Shown here piece after piece: positions 44,415 to 52,023 of a stretch of 64,000 nucleotides of DNA. This stretch comes from Lentzea waywayandensis (lineage in GTDB: Bacteria > Actinomycetota > Actinomycetes > Mycobacteriales > Pseudonocardiaceae): assembly GCF_900115955.1 (NCBI RefSeq), contig NZ_FOYL01000013.1, positions 186,001-250,000 of the forward strand, in the 5' to 3' direction. The position numbers and the translations under genes were made by a program. Position 1 is the stretch's first letter. The number at the start of each line of letters is the position of its first letter. The notes under the pieces are model-generated. The model was not told the DNA's origin, did no database searches, and saw only the letters and a list, made by a program, of their open reading frames with translations.

Positions 44415-47212
44415 TTCGGCTTCTCCAAGGTGATCGCGAAGACGTGCAGGCGTGGCCCGCTCGTCCTGGGCAGAGTGACGGCGGAGAGCTCTCGGGCGGC
44501 GTCCAGCTCGACGGACTGGTGGAAGATCGACACCTGCCTGGTCACCGGACCGGACGGCGTGTGCATCAGCGTCGTGGCAACGGGTTCCGACTCACCGAAC
44601 TGCGGCCGCTGCTGCCAGGCCGTCACCCGGAACCGGGCGGGAACGGCGCCGTCGGCGTACACCACCGCGCCGTCCGCCTCGACGTTGCCGGTGTCGGCGG
44701 CCGCGAGCAGGTGCAGCTTCACGTACCTCCCGGCGGGAACGGCGAGTGTCTGTCCATTGGCGACGGTGTTGTTCCTGCTGGCCTCGTCACCGTTGTGGAA
44801 CTCGAACAGGACGCCGTCGTCGGTGACGGACCCGGTCTGTGGCAGCTGCGCGGCCGGATAGGTGTCGCCCATCCCGTCGAAGTCGCCGTCGCGGCTGGTG
44901 AACTCGTTGGACAGCCCGTCGTTGTCGAACGACGCGCTGATGTCCACCGGAACCGCGCTGCCACCGGGCGGCAGCGCGGGCAGCCCCCAACGCCGGCCCG
45001 GCGCGGTGATCCGCACCGGCGCGATGGTGAAGTCGCGCTCGCCCTTCGCGTGGATCAGGGCCTCCTGGCCGCGCCGCAACCCCAGCTCGACCACGCCGTC
45101 CCGGACGCTCCACCGCGAGCAGCCCCGCACGGTCAGCGGCCCGTCGATGCCCGTGCGCACCCGGCAGGGCTGGCCGGCCTCGCTGAGAATCCGCACGAAC
45201 CGCGTCCTCCCACCGCGACGCACCGCGCTGACCAGGAACGCGCCCTCGGTGCGGGTGTCGTGGATCGTGACGTCCTGCCAGACCGACGGCACAGCCGGGA
45301 AGATCCGGATCAGCCCGCCCCAGCCCTGGATCAGCATGTCCTGCAACGACTTCGCGGCGCTGAGCGGTGTCTCGATCACGGGCCCTGCCTCGAAGTACAT
45401 GGTGTTGGGCTGCGCGAACCTGGCCACGAACTCGCGCAGGTACCGCAGCGCGTCGTCTCCCCTGGTCATCTGGGCGGCGATCGACGCGGCGCCGGTGAAG
45501 GTGAAGCCCCGCAACGACCCCTCGAAGCTCAGCCAGTGCTTCAGCGAGCGGTCGATGAGCTCACGGCGTTCCGGCTGCTCCCAGGTGACCTCGTGCAGCG
45601 GGTAGACGGCGAGCAGGTGCGAGTAGTGCCGGTGCGACTTCGCGAACGGCACCCCGGCGCCGATCATGAACCCGCCCGCGTCGACCGGGTACTCGACGAG
45701 CTGGTCCAGCACCTCCTGCCAGCGCGTGGCCAGCGGGTCGGAGATCTTGAGGATCTTCGCGGACTCGATGAGCGTGCGGCACGACCAGCGCAGCAACGCG
45801 AGGTCGTAGTTGCAGTCCGGTGCGACGCCGTACTCGGGTGAGTAGGTGGGCAGCAGGTGCAGCCTGCCGTCGTCGCCCTTGCGCAGGAAGTGCAGGTAGT
45901 AGTTCGTGGATCGGCGCAGCACCGGGAAGACGGTGTCGCGCAGGATCCGCTCGTCCATGCTGTGGCGGTAGTGCAGCCACGCGTTGTGCAGCAACCACGG
46001 CAGGTTGCCGATCTCCGGGTCCGGCGAGGGGTGCAGCGGCGAGCCGACGAACCCGGCGTCCTGAAACGTCGGGTCGGTGCTACGCCGCAACCCCATCGAG
46101 TCCGCCTGGAACTCGGGCCGCAGCGCGTCGACGAGGATCTGCTGGTGCTGCGAGATCGTGCGCGGGATCGGGTCGAGTTCGAGGTGGTTCGACGCGAGCA
46201 CGGGCCAGTACTCGAGCTGGGCGTTGAGGTTGAACCAGACCGACGGCCACGGTGTCGGCTCCAGCCACGGCCCGGTGGTGGGCATGATCGGTGCTTCCCT
46301 GCGTGCGCCCGACGCGAGCTTGTACAGCTGGATCCAGTAGAAGCTCTGCATCAACGCGTCCGGCACGGACACGAAACTCTTGCGGTAGAAGCGATGCCAC
46401 CATCTTTGGTGCTGCTGGCGCAGCACTTCCGGTGCCGGCGCCGTGGTGATCGCGGTGTTGACCGCGGCTTCCGCCGTCCTGTCCGGAAAAGAATGTTCCA
46501 CGGACAGAAGGAGATCCGTGCGACCGTGCCGCTCGCGCGTCCGGTACGCCGTGGCGGTCTGCCCGCCCGCGACCATCTCCTGGGTGACGAGCGTGAGCCC
46601 GTTCACGGTGCGGCTGACGGGTTTCGGGTTCAGCGGGAACGTCGCGGGCGGTGGCTCGCGGATCGTGCGCGGGCTCAGCGCGTCGAGTGCCTGGAACTCC
46701 AGCTTGACCGCCCGTTCGCCACTCGTGGGACGAACTTCCAGGTGCAGCAACGACTTCTCGGCGTGCACGAACAACTTGATCGCCAGCTCACCGCGATCCG
46801 TGACGATCTTGCCGCGCAGCTCGGCGTTCCACAGGTCGAGCCGCAGGTCGACGCCGGTGATCCGGCCGACCGGTGTCAGCAGCAGCCGCCCGACCGGCAG
46901 CCGCGCCACGCCCCACTCGTTGCCGAACCGCGGCCGGTGGTCCTGCACCTTCGCGTGGTCCACGGTGAACCGGACGGCGTTCGCGCCCGGCTCGCGGTAG
47001 ACCGCGGTGGCGAGAAACCCGTTGCCCAGGAACGGTCCCTCGTACCAGGCACGCGGAATCCGTTGCCACACCAGGTCCTGCTCGCCGAGGAACCTCTCCC
47101 AGTCGATCCTCGTCGTGTACCCGGAAGTCTCCGCTTCCGCTCCGGCGGGCAACGCCGTGAGCGCCGCCCCCGCCACCACCCCGCCCATGAGCCCGCGCCG
47201 CGACAGCTCCAC
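44411..47212 (-). CDS. Tat-exported GH95 alpha-L-fucosidase/galactosidase-like enzyme
   Basis: 933 residues from GTG 47212 with GAAGGG upstream. A Tat-like signal (SRRGLMGGVVAGAALTA) leads the chain. GH95 marks are WFNLNAQLEYWP with N328/N330 (the water-activating pair), E460 in PTYSPEYG (general acid) and HRHYSHLL (527-534). GH95 enzymes remove alpha-1,2-L-fucose or alpha-L-galactose by inversion, typically from xyloglucan, pectin or glycans. An extra C-terminal beta domain of about 200 residues ends the protein. It is the first gene of the pair with GH27. Confidence 0.87.
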   Translation of the reverse strand: MELSRRGLMGGVVAGAALTALPAGAEAETSGYTTRIDWERFLGEQDLVWQRIPRAWYEGPFLGNGFLATAVYREPGANAVRFTVDHAKVQDHRPRFGNEWGVARLPVGRLLLTPVGRITGVDLRLDLWNAELRGKIVTDRGELAIKLFVHAEKSLLHLEVRPTSGERAVKLEFQALDALSPRTIREPPPATFPLNPKPVSRTVNGLTLVTQEMVAGGQTATAYRTRERHGRTDLLLSVEHSFPDRTAEAAVNTAITTAPAPEVLRQQHQRWWHRFYRKSFVSVPDALMQSFYWIQLYKLASGARREAPIMPTTGPWLEPTPWPSVWFNLNAQLEYWPVLASNHLELDPIPRTISQHQQILVDALRPEFQADSMGLRRSTDPTFQDAGFVGSPLHPSPDPEIGNLPWLLHNAWLHYRHSMDERILRDTVFPVLRRSTNYYLHFLRKGDDGRLHLLPTYSPEYGVAPDCNYDLALLRWSCRTLIESAKILKISDPLATRWQEVLDQLVEYPVDAGGFMIGAGVPFAKSHRHYSHLLAVYPLHEVTWEQPERRELIDRSLKHWLSFEGSLRGFTFTGAASIAAQMTRGDDALRYLREFVARFAQPNTMYFEAGPVIETPLSAAKSLQDMLIQGWGGLIRIFPAVPSVWQDVTIHDTRTEGAFLVSAVRRGGRTRFVRILSEAGQPCRVRTGIDGPLTVRGCSRWSVRDGVVELGLRRGQEALIHAKGERDFTIAPVRITAPGRRWGLPALPPGGSAVPVDISASFDNDGLSNEFTSRDGDFDGMGDTYPAAQLPQTGSVTDDGVLFEFHNGDEASRNNTVANGQTLAVPAGRYVKLHLLAAADTGNVEADGAVVYADGAVPARFRVTAWQQRPQFGESEPVATTLMHTPSGPVTRQVSIFHQSVELDAARELSAVTLPRTSGPRLHVFAITLEKPK

Positions 47213-47322
47213 TCCAGCACCCTTCAGGTCCGTTGGCGGCGGCGCCCAAAGATCGGATGTGTACGTCCGACGGCAGCCTAGGTCCGCCAAAGAAGACGGT
47301 CAAGACCGGTCAAGCCTCGGAT

Positions 47323-47334
47323 GTAAGCGTTTAC
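47323..47334. promoter_or_regulatory. LacI-type operator between GH95-GH27 operon and P450
   Basis: GTAAGCGTTTAC is a 12-base palindrome with one mismatched pair around a central CG, the hallmark of LacI-family sugar-regulator sites. It lies 111 bases upstream of the GH95 start and 43 bases upstream of the P450 start, in the only AT-rich spot of the gap. The regulator is not next door. Confidence 0.6.
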
Positions 47335-47376
47335 CAGAAGTACGCTGGGTCGGCCGCGACCCCTTGGAGGATGCTC

Positions 47377-48555
47377 ATGATCGCGCGTTCCTACCCGTTC
47401 GGTCCGGTGGAGGGGCTCGACCTCCACCCGACGTACGCCGAGTTGCGGGCCGAGGAGCCACTCGCCCGCGTCAAACTCCCCTACGGAGAAGAAGGCTGGC
47501 TTCTCACGAGATACGACGACGTCCGATTAGCGCTCAGCGACCCGAGGTTCAGCCTCGCGCAGGCAGCCGTGCGGGACACGCCCCGGATGGGCCCGACGCG
47601 CATCGGCGCGATCCTGACCGACCTGGACCCGCCGGATCACACCAGGTTGCGCCGCCTGCTCGCGCACGCGTTCACCGTGCGCCGCGTCGAAGGGCTGCGC
47701 GCCACCGCGCAACGGGTGGCCGGCGACCTGCTGGACGAGATGGAGAAGGCGGGCCCGCCCGCCGATCTCCTGACCGCGTTCGCGATTCCGTTGCCAGGAC
47801 TGATGGTCTGCGACCTGCTCGGCGTCCCGTACGACGACCGCGACCACTTCCAGTCGCTCGCCGAGGCGTTCATGTCGACCACGGCGATGACCGACGACGA
47901 GAAGCTGTCGAAGCTCGGCGAACTCGCGGGCTACCTCGCGGGTCTCGCCGACCAGCGCCGCGCGCACCAGGAGGACGACCTGATCAGCGCGTTGGTGGTG
48001 GCGCAGGAGGAAGGCGACCGGCTCACCGCCGAAGAACTGGTTCAGCTCACGGTGTTGCTGCTCGGCGCGGGCTACGACTCGACCGCGAGCCACATCGTCA
48101 ACTCGGTCCACACCCTGCTGACGTTCCCCGACCAGGCCGACCTGCTGCGCTCCCAGCCTGAGCTGATGCCCGGCGCCGTCGAGGAGCTGCTGCGGTGGAT
48201 CCCGGGGCAGGAGATCGCCGACATCCTGCCCCGCTACGCGCTGGAGGACGTCGAACTGAGCGGCGGCACGGTGCGCGCGGGCGAACCCGTGCTGCTCGCC
48301 AAGCCCGCGGCCAACCGCGACCCCCGCCAGTTCCCCGACCCCGACCGGTTCGACGTGACGCGCAACGCCAAGGGGCATCTCGCGTTCGGGCACGGGCCGC
48401 ACCACTGCATCGGCGCACAGCTGGCGCGGATGGACGTGCAGGTGGCGCTGACAGCGCTGCTCGAACGGTTCCCGGATCTGCGCCTGGAAGGTGACGTGAA
48501 ATGGCGAACCGGCATGGCCATGCGAGGTCCGCTGGCCCTGCCGGTCACGTGGTGA
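47377..48555 (+). CDS. Cytochrome P450
   Basis: 392 residues, the usual size of a soluble bacterial P450. The I-helix has AGYDST (231-236), the K-helix EXXR is E270-R273 in EELLR, and the heme-binding loop FGHGPHHCIG has its cysteine ligand at C344. ATG 47377 is chosen because GGAGG lies six bases ahead; ATG 47371 overlaps that site. It hydroxylates or otherwise oxidises a small molecule with O2 and electrons from ferredoxin, but no ferredoxin or reductase gene is adjacent. Substrate unknown. Confidence 0.93.
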   Translation: MIARSYPFGPVEGLDLHPTYAELRAEEPLARVKLPYGEEGWLLTRYDDVRLALSDPRFSLAQAAVRDTPRMGPTRIGAILTDLDPPDHTRLRRLLAHAFTVRRVEGLRATAQRVAGDLLDEMEKAGPPADLLTAFAIPLPGLMVCDLLGVPYDDRDHFQSLAEAFMSTTAMTDDEKLSKLGELAGYLAGLADQRRAHQEDDLISALVVAQEEGDRLTAEELVQLTVLLLGAGYDSTASHIVNSVHTLLTFPDQADLLRSQPELMPGAVEELLRWIPGQEIADILPRYALEDVELSGGTVRAGEPVLLAKPAANRDPRQFPDPDRFDVTRNAKGHLAFGHGPHHCIGAQLARMDVQVALTALLERFPDLRLEGDVKWRTGMAMRGPLALPVTW

Positions 48556-48569
48556 CCCGTCCGGGCGAC

Positions 48570-48827
48570 CTAGGCCGACCGGCTCTGCGGAGTCAGCAGT
48601 TCGTTGATGGAATCGAGCGAGATCCCGAGCGCACCCGCGAGGGCGGCGATGGTGAAGAACGACGGCGTGGGGGCACGCCCCGTCTCGATCTTGCGCACGG
48701 TTTCGGCGGACAGGCCGGCGCGGGCCGCGATCTCGACCATGCTCTCCTCGCCGCGGGCGTCCCGCAGCAACTGACCGAGCCGCCTGCCGCGCTCCCGTTC
48801 CAGCGACGTCAGTGGGATGCGCACCAT
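48570..48827 (-). CDS. Small XRE-family regulator
   Basis: 85 residues from ATG 48827. A Cro/C1-type helix-turn-helix spans about 12-70: RRLGQLLRDARGEESMVEIA, ARAGLSAETVRKIETGRAPT, FFTIAALAGALGISLD. It is short and has no sensor domain. It is convergent with the P450 gene (14 bases apart) and divergent from the candidate structured RNA, which it might regulate. The frame stays open upstream to 49022 but no ribosome site supports that. Confidence 0.85.
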   Translation of the reverse strand: MVRIPLTSLERERGRRLGQLLRDARGEESMVEIAARAGLSAETVRKIETGRAPTPSFFTIAALAGALGISLDSINELLTPQSRSA

Positions 48828-48916
48828 GGGTGCGGATTCTACGCGAATCAGGCGCGCCGGGTGGCGTGAGAAAAGTCCGTTGCGAGGCCGCCCGATCCCG
48901 ACATAGGTTCGTCTTA

Positions 48917-49090
48917 CACACGAGAGGAGGTGGTCCGAAGTTGTATAGCAACAGGACTCGTGAGGTGGCTGTCCGATAGGACCGCCTTTTGGTGACGCCT
49001 TGTCGTAAACCCAGGCAGCCACCCGACCCCCGGACTTCGAGCGCTGGTCCCGCTCGGCCTGTTCACGCAGGAGTCGTCCGGGGGTTGTCC
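48917..49090 (+). ncRNA. Candidate structured RNA with a leader ORF
   Basis: A consensus ribosome site (GGAGGTGG) leads to a short TTG ORF at 48941. The end of the ORF, GGTGGCTG (48964-48971), pairs with CAGCCACC (49016-49023), and ACCCCCGGAC (49026-49035) pairs with GTCCGGGGGT (49076-49085) around an inner hairpin GAGCG/CGCTC. The region lies between two minus-strand genes and has no plus-strand gene behind it. An independent small RNA or attenuator-like transcript fits. I cannot name a known RNA family. Confidence 0.45.
48941..48979 (+). CDS. Possible 12-residue leader peptide
   Basis: TTG 48941 preceded by AGGAGGTGG opens the peptide LYSNRTREVAVR (Met in place of the first residue) ended by TAG. 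The unusually good ribosome site with a rare TTG start, and the overlap of the last codons with a predicted stem, suggest a translated sensor of ribosome position. It shows no run of one amino acid, so it is not a classic attenuator. Confidence 0.45.
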   Translation: MYSNRTREVAVR

Positions 49091-49095
49091 CGTTC

Positions 49096-49743
49096 TCAGG
49101 CCTTCTTCTGCGGCTTCTTCAGCGCCACCAGATCCGCGACGAACGCGTCGAACGCCTCGCTGAAGTTCTCCGCCCGCACGACCGCCGACGGGTGCACCGT
49201 CACCCCGACCTGCAGCCCGTCGTGCTCCAGCACCTCGCCGCGGTGCTCGGTCAGCTTGAACGACGGCCCCAGCACCGCCTTCGCCGCCACGGCCCCCAGC
49301 ACCACCACGAGCCGCGGCTTCACCACGCGGATCTCCTCCCGCAACCACGGGAAGCAGGCCACGACCTGACCTCGCAAAGGCTGCTGATGGATCCTGCGCC
49401 TGCCGCGCTCGGTGAACCGGAAGTGCTTCACCGCGTTGGTCAGGTACGTCTTCGAACGGTCGATCCTGGCGGCCTTGAACGCCTTGTCCAGGAGCCGTCC
49501 GGCGGGCCCGACGAACACGTGGCCCTCGGTGTCCTCGTGGTCACCGGGGCACTCGCCCACCATCATCAGCCGCGCCGGCACGGGTCCCTCGCCGAACACG
49601 GTCTGTGAAGCGTCCTTGTGGAGTTCGCAGCCGTGACACCTCACGGCCGCGGAACGCAAAGCCGCCCAGTCAGCCCCCTCGGGGACGTACTGGGCGGCAT
49701 CCGCCGTCTTGCCCGCGCTCTTACTTGTCCGAGCGGAAGGCAT
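49096..49743 (-). CDS. udgX: UdgX-type uracil-DNA glycosylase
   Basis: 215 residues. The UDG fold shows GEGPVPARLMMVGECPGDHE and YLTNAVKHFRF. The diagnostic RRRIHQ loop with H119 is the UdgX mark: this histidine forms a covalent bond with the abasic sugar after uracil removal. C36 and C39 (CHGC) and probably C130 hold the iron-sulfur cluster. The ATG at 49743 lies inside the end of the CsbD gene (23-base overlap), so the two are coupled. It acts on uracil-containing DNA and may protect or mark damaged sites. Confidence 0.9.
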   Translation of the reverse strand: MPSARTSKSAGKTADAAQYVPEGADWAALRSAAVRCHGCELHKDASQTVFGEGPVPARLMMVGECPGDHEDTEGHVFVGPAGRLLDKAFKAARIDRSKTYLTNAVKHFRFTERGRRRIHQQPLRGQVVACFPWLREEIRVVKPRLVVVLGAVAAKAVLGPSFKLTEHRGEVLEHDGLQVGVTVHPSAVVRAENFSEAFDAFVADLVALKKPQKKA

Positions 49744-49900
49744 CCTTGACCTTCTCGCCGGCCTGCTTGATGTCGGCCTTGGCGCGCTCGGCGCGGCCCT
49801 CGGCCTGCCACTGCTCGTTGTCCGTGGCGTCGCCGAGGGCTTCCTTCGCACGGCCCTTCAGCTCGTCGGCCTTGTTGCTGAACTTCTCATCGGCACCCAT
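49721..49900 (-). CDS. CsbD-like stress protein
   Basis: A 59-residue, highly charged helical protein starting MGADEKFSNKADELKGRAKE and ending KVKDAFRSDK. Length and the alternating K/E/A pattern match the CsbD family, general-stress proteins of unknown mechanism. ATG 49900 has modest ribosome pairing. It shares a transcript with udgX. Confidence 0.88.
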   Translation of the reverse strand: MGADEKFSNKADELKGRAKEALGDATDNEQWQAEGRAERAKADIKQAGEKVKDAFRSDK

Positions 49901-50086
49901 GCTTCCCGGTTACCCCGCGAGCACGGCTCGAAACAGTTGATAAGGTGATCACTCGCGGTTGAGAACCCAGCCGCAAGCCGATGTGACGGCTTGCCCTGGG
50001 TGTGCCCGCCCTTCGCAATGCAGCTCCAGAGCCCGTCGTCACACCGGCATGCCGCTGTGACCGTGACGACGCGAAAGGAGCAGGCG

Positions 50087-50431
50087 GTGTCGTCCGCGAG
50101 AATCACCGCCCTGGAGGCCGAGGTGGCGGGGCTGCGCAAAGCCCTGGTGTCCCGGACAGTCATTGGGCAGGCCACAGGCCTGATCGCCGCGCGCAAACCC
50201 TGCACACCCCAGCAGGCGTTCCAGCTGCTGGTGCACATATCCCAGCATCACAACATCAAGCTGCACGTCGCCGCCGACCGGCTGGTCATGGCGTTCGTGC
50301 ACGCGCACCTGGGACGGCCCGTCGAGCCGGCCGACCAGGTGCTGTGGGATCACGTCGACGCGACGACCGCGAACGACTCCGGTGGAAGCGAGGACGGGTT
50401 CGCCGAGGAGGTCAGCAGCACGTCTCCCTGA
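50087..50431 (+). CDS. Stand-alone ANTAR-domain protein
   Basis: 114 residues from GTG 50087, behind AAAGGAG. An N-terminal coiled helix (SSARITALEAEVAGLRKAL) leads into the ANTAR domain VIGQATGLIAARKPCTPQQA followed by FQLLVHISQHHNIKLHVAADRL. ANTAR proteins bind tandem RNA hairpins and prevent transcription termination. No GAF or response-regulator sensor is attached, so dimerisation through the coiled helix may be the control point. Its last 82 bases overlap the end of treZ in convergent orientation. Confidence 0.85.
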   Translation: MSSARITALEAEVAGLRKALVSRTVIGQATGLIAARKPCTPQQAFQLLVHISQHHNIKLHVAADRLVMAFVHAHLGRPVEPADQVLWDHVDATTANDSGGSEDGFAEEVSSTSP

Positions 50432-52023
50432 GGTAGCGGGACGGGGGTCGTGCCGAGGTTCACCACCACGCGGATCGTTCCGCGGTGCGCCACGACGCAC
50501 TCCCCGTCCTGCTCCACCACGAACCTGTCCAACCGCGGATCGGCCAGCTCCGGGCGGGAGCGGCGCAACGCGATCAGGGCGCGATAGGTGTCCAGGACCA
50601 CGGCGTGGTCGCCTTCACGGGCCTCGTCCCAGCGCAGCCGCGAATTTTCGACGGTCTGCGGCGACATCGGGTCCGGCACGTCGGACTCGCCCCAGCCGTG
50701 CCGGGAGAACTCACGCCGCCGGCCCGTCCGAACGGCCTCCGCGAGCTGCGGGTCCGGGAAGGACGCGAAGAACTGCCACGGCGTGGAAGCCGCCCACTCC
50801 TCCCCCATGAAGATCATGGGGGTGTAGGGCGAGGTGAGCACGATCGCCGCCGCGCACAGCAGCTTCCCGGTCGACACGGACGCGGGCAGCCGGTCGCCTG
50901 TGGCGCGGTTGCCGATCTGGTCGTGGTTCTGCGTGTACGCGAGGAACCGGTAGCCGGGAATCAACGCCGTGTCGACCGGTTTGCCGTGGTGCTTCCCGCG
51001 GAACGACGACCACGTGCCGGCGTGGAAGAACACCTTCTCCAGCGTGTTCTTCAACGCTCCAGGCGCCGCGAAGTCCTCGTAGTAGCCGAAGGTCTCGCCG
51101 GTCAGCGCGACGTGCAGGCAGTGGTGCAGATCGTCGGACCACTGCGCCTGCAGCCCGTAGCCGCCGCCTTCACGCGCGGTCACGAGCTTGGCGTCGTTCA
51201 GGTCGGACTCGGCGATCAACGTGAGCGGCCGGCCGACGGACGCCGACAGCGCGTCCACCTCGACGGCCAGCTCTTCGAGGACGTGGGTCGCGCGGCTGTC
51301 CGCCAGCGCGTGCACGGCGTCGAGCCGCAGCCCGTCGACGTGGAAGTCCCGCAGCCACTGCAGCGCGTTGTCGATGACGTACCGGCGCACCTCGTCGGAG
51401 CCCGGCCCGTCCAGGTTCAGGCCCGGACCCCAGTCGTTGCGCCCGGCGAAGTACGGCCCGAACTTGTCGAGGTACGCGCCGGACGGCCCGAGGTGGTTGT
51501 AGACCACGTCGAGCAGCACGGCGAGTCCTCGGGCGTGAGAGGCGTCCACGAACCGCTTGAACCCGTCCGGCCCGCCGTAGGGGTCATGGACAGCTCCCCA
51601 CAGCACGCCGTCGTAGCCCCAGCCCTCGACGCCGTCGAAGCTGTTGACCGGCATGACCTCCACGAACGAGATGCCGAGGTCAACCAGGTGGTCGAGCCTG
51701 CCGATGGCCGCGTCGAACGTGCCCTCCGGCGTGAACGTGCCGATGTGCAGCTCGTAGATCACGCCGCCCGGCAACGCCCGGCCGGTCCACGCGCTGTCGG
51801 TCCACGCGAACTCGTGGGTGTACACACGGGAGGCCTCGTGCACCCCGCCCGGCTGCCACAGCGACCGCGGATCCGGGTACGCCTTGCCCTCGATGACGAA
51901 CGCGTAGTCCGTCCCGTCGGCGTCGGAGTACCACCAGTCGCCGTCGCGCTTCATCTCGTGGTCGAAGCCGTCGACGCGCACGTGCACCGACTCGGGCGTC
52001 GGCGCCCAGACGGAGAAGCTCAC
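50350..52023 (-). CDS. treZ: Malto-oligosyltrehalose trehalohydrolase
   Basis: 557 residues of GH13 with an N-terminal beta domain (SFSVWAPTPESVHVRVDGFD). Catalytic residues are D235 in GLRLDAVHAL and E272 in IAESDLND; the later YTQNHDQIGNRATGDRL supplies the third aspartate. It releases free trehalose from the maltooligosyl-trehalose made by TreY. GTG 52023 overlaps the treY stop as GTGA. The C-terminus is slightly short of many TreZ proteins. Confidence 0.95.
   Translation of the reverse strand: MSFSVWAPTPESVHVRVDGFDHEMKRDGDWWYSDADGTDYAFVIEGKAYPDPRSLWQPGGVHEASRVYTHEFAWTDSAWTGRALPGGVIYELHIGTFTPEGTFDAAIGRLDHLVDLGISFVEVMPVNSFDGVEGWGYDGVLWGAVHDPYGGPDGFKRFVDASHARGLAVLLDVVYNHLGPSGAYLDKFGPYFAGRNDWGPGLNLDGPGSDEVRRYVIDNALQWLRDFHVDGLRLDAVHALADSRATHVLEELAVEVDALSASVGRPLTLIAESDLNDAKLVTAREGGGYGLQAQWSDDLHHCLHVALTGETFGYYEDFAAPGALKNTLEKVFFHAGTWSSFRGKHHGKPVDTALIPGYRFLAYTQNHDQIGNRATGDRLPASVSTGKLLCAAAIVLTSPYTPMIFMGEEWAASTPWQFFASFPDPQLAEAVRTGRRREFSRHGWGESDVPDPMSPQTVENSRLRWDEAREGDHAVVLDTYRALIALRRSRPELADPRLDRFVVEQDGECVVAHRGTIRVVVNLGTTPVPLPQGDVLLTSSANPSSLPPESFAVVAST

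Noticed and set aside
48989..49369. 126-codon plus-strand frame starting in the RNA candidate
   Set aside because: It runs mostly antisense to udgX, lacks a ribosome site, and its conserved-looking start is better explained by RNA structure.
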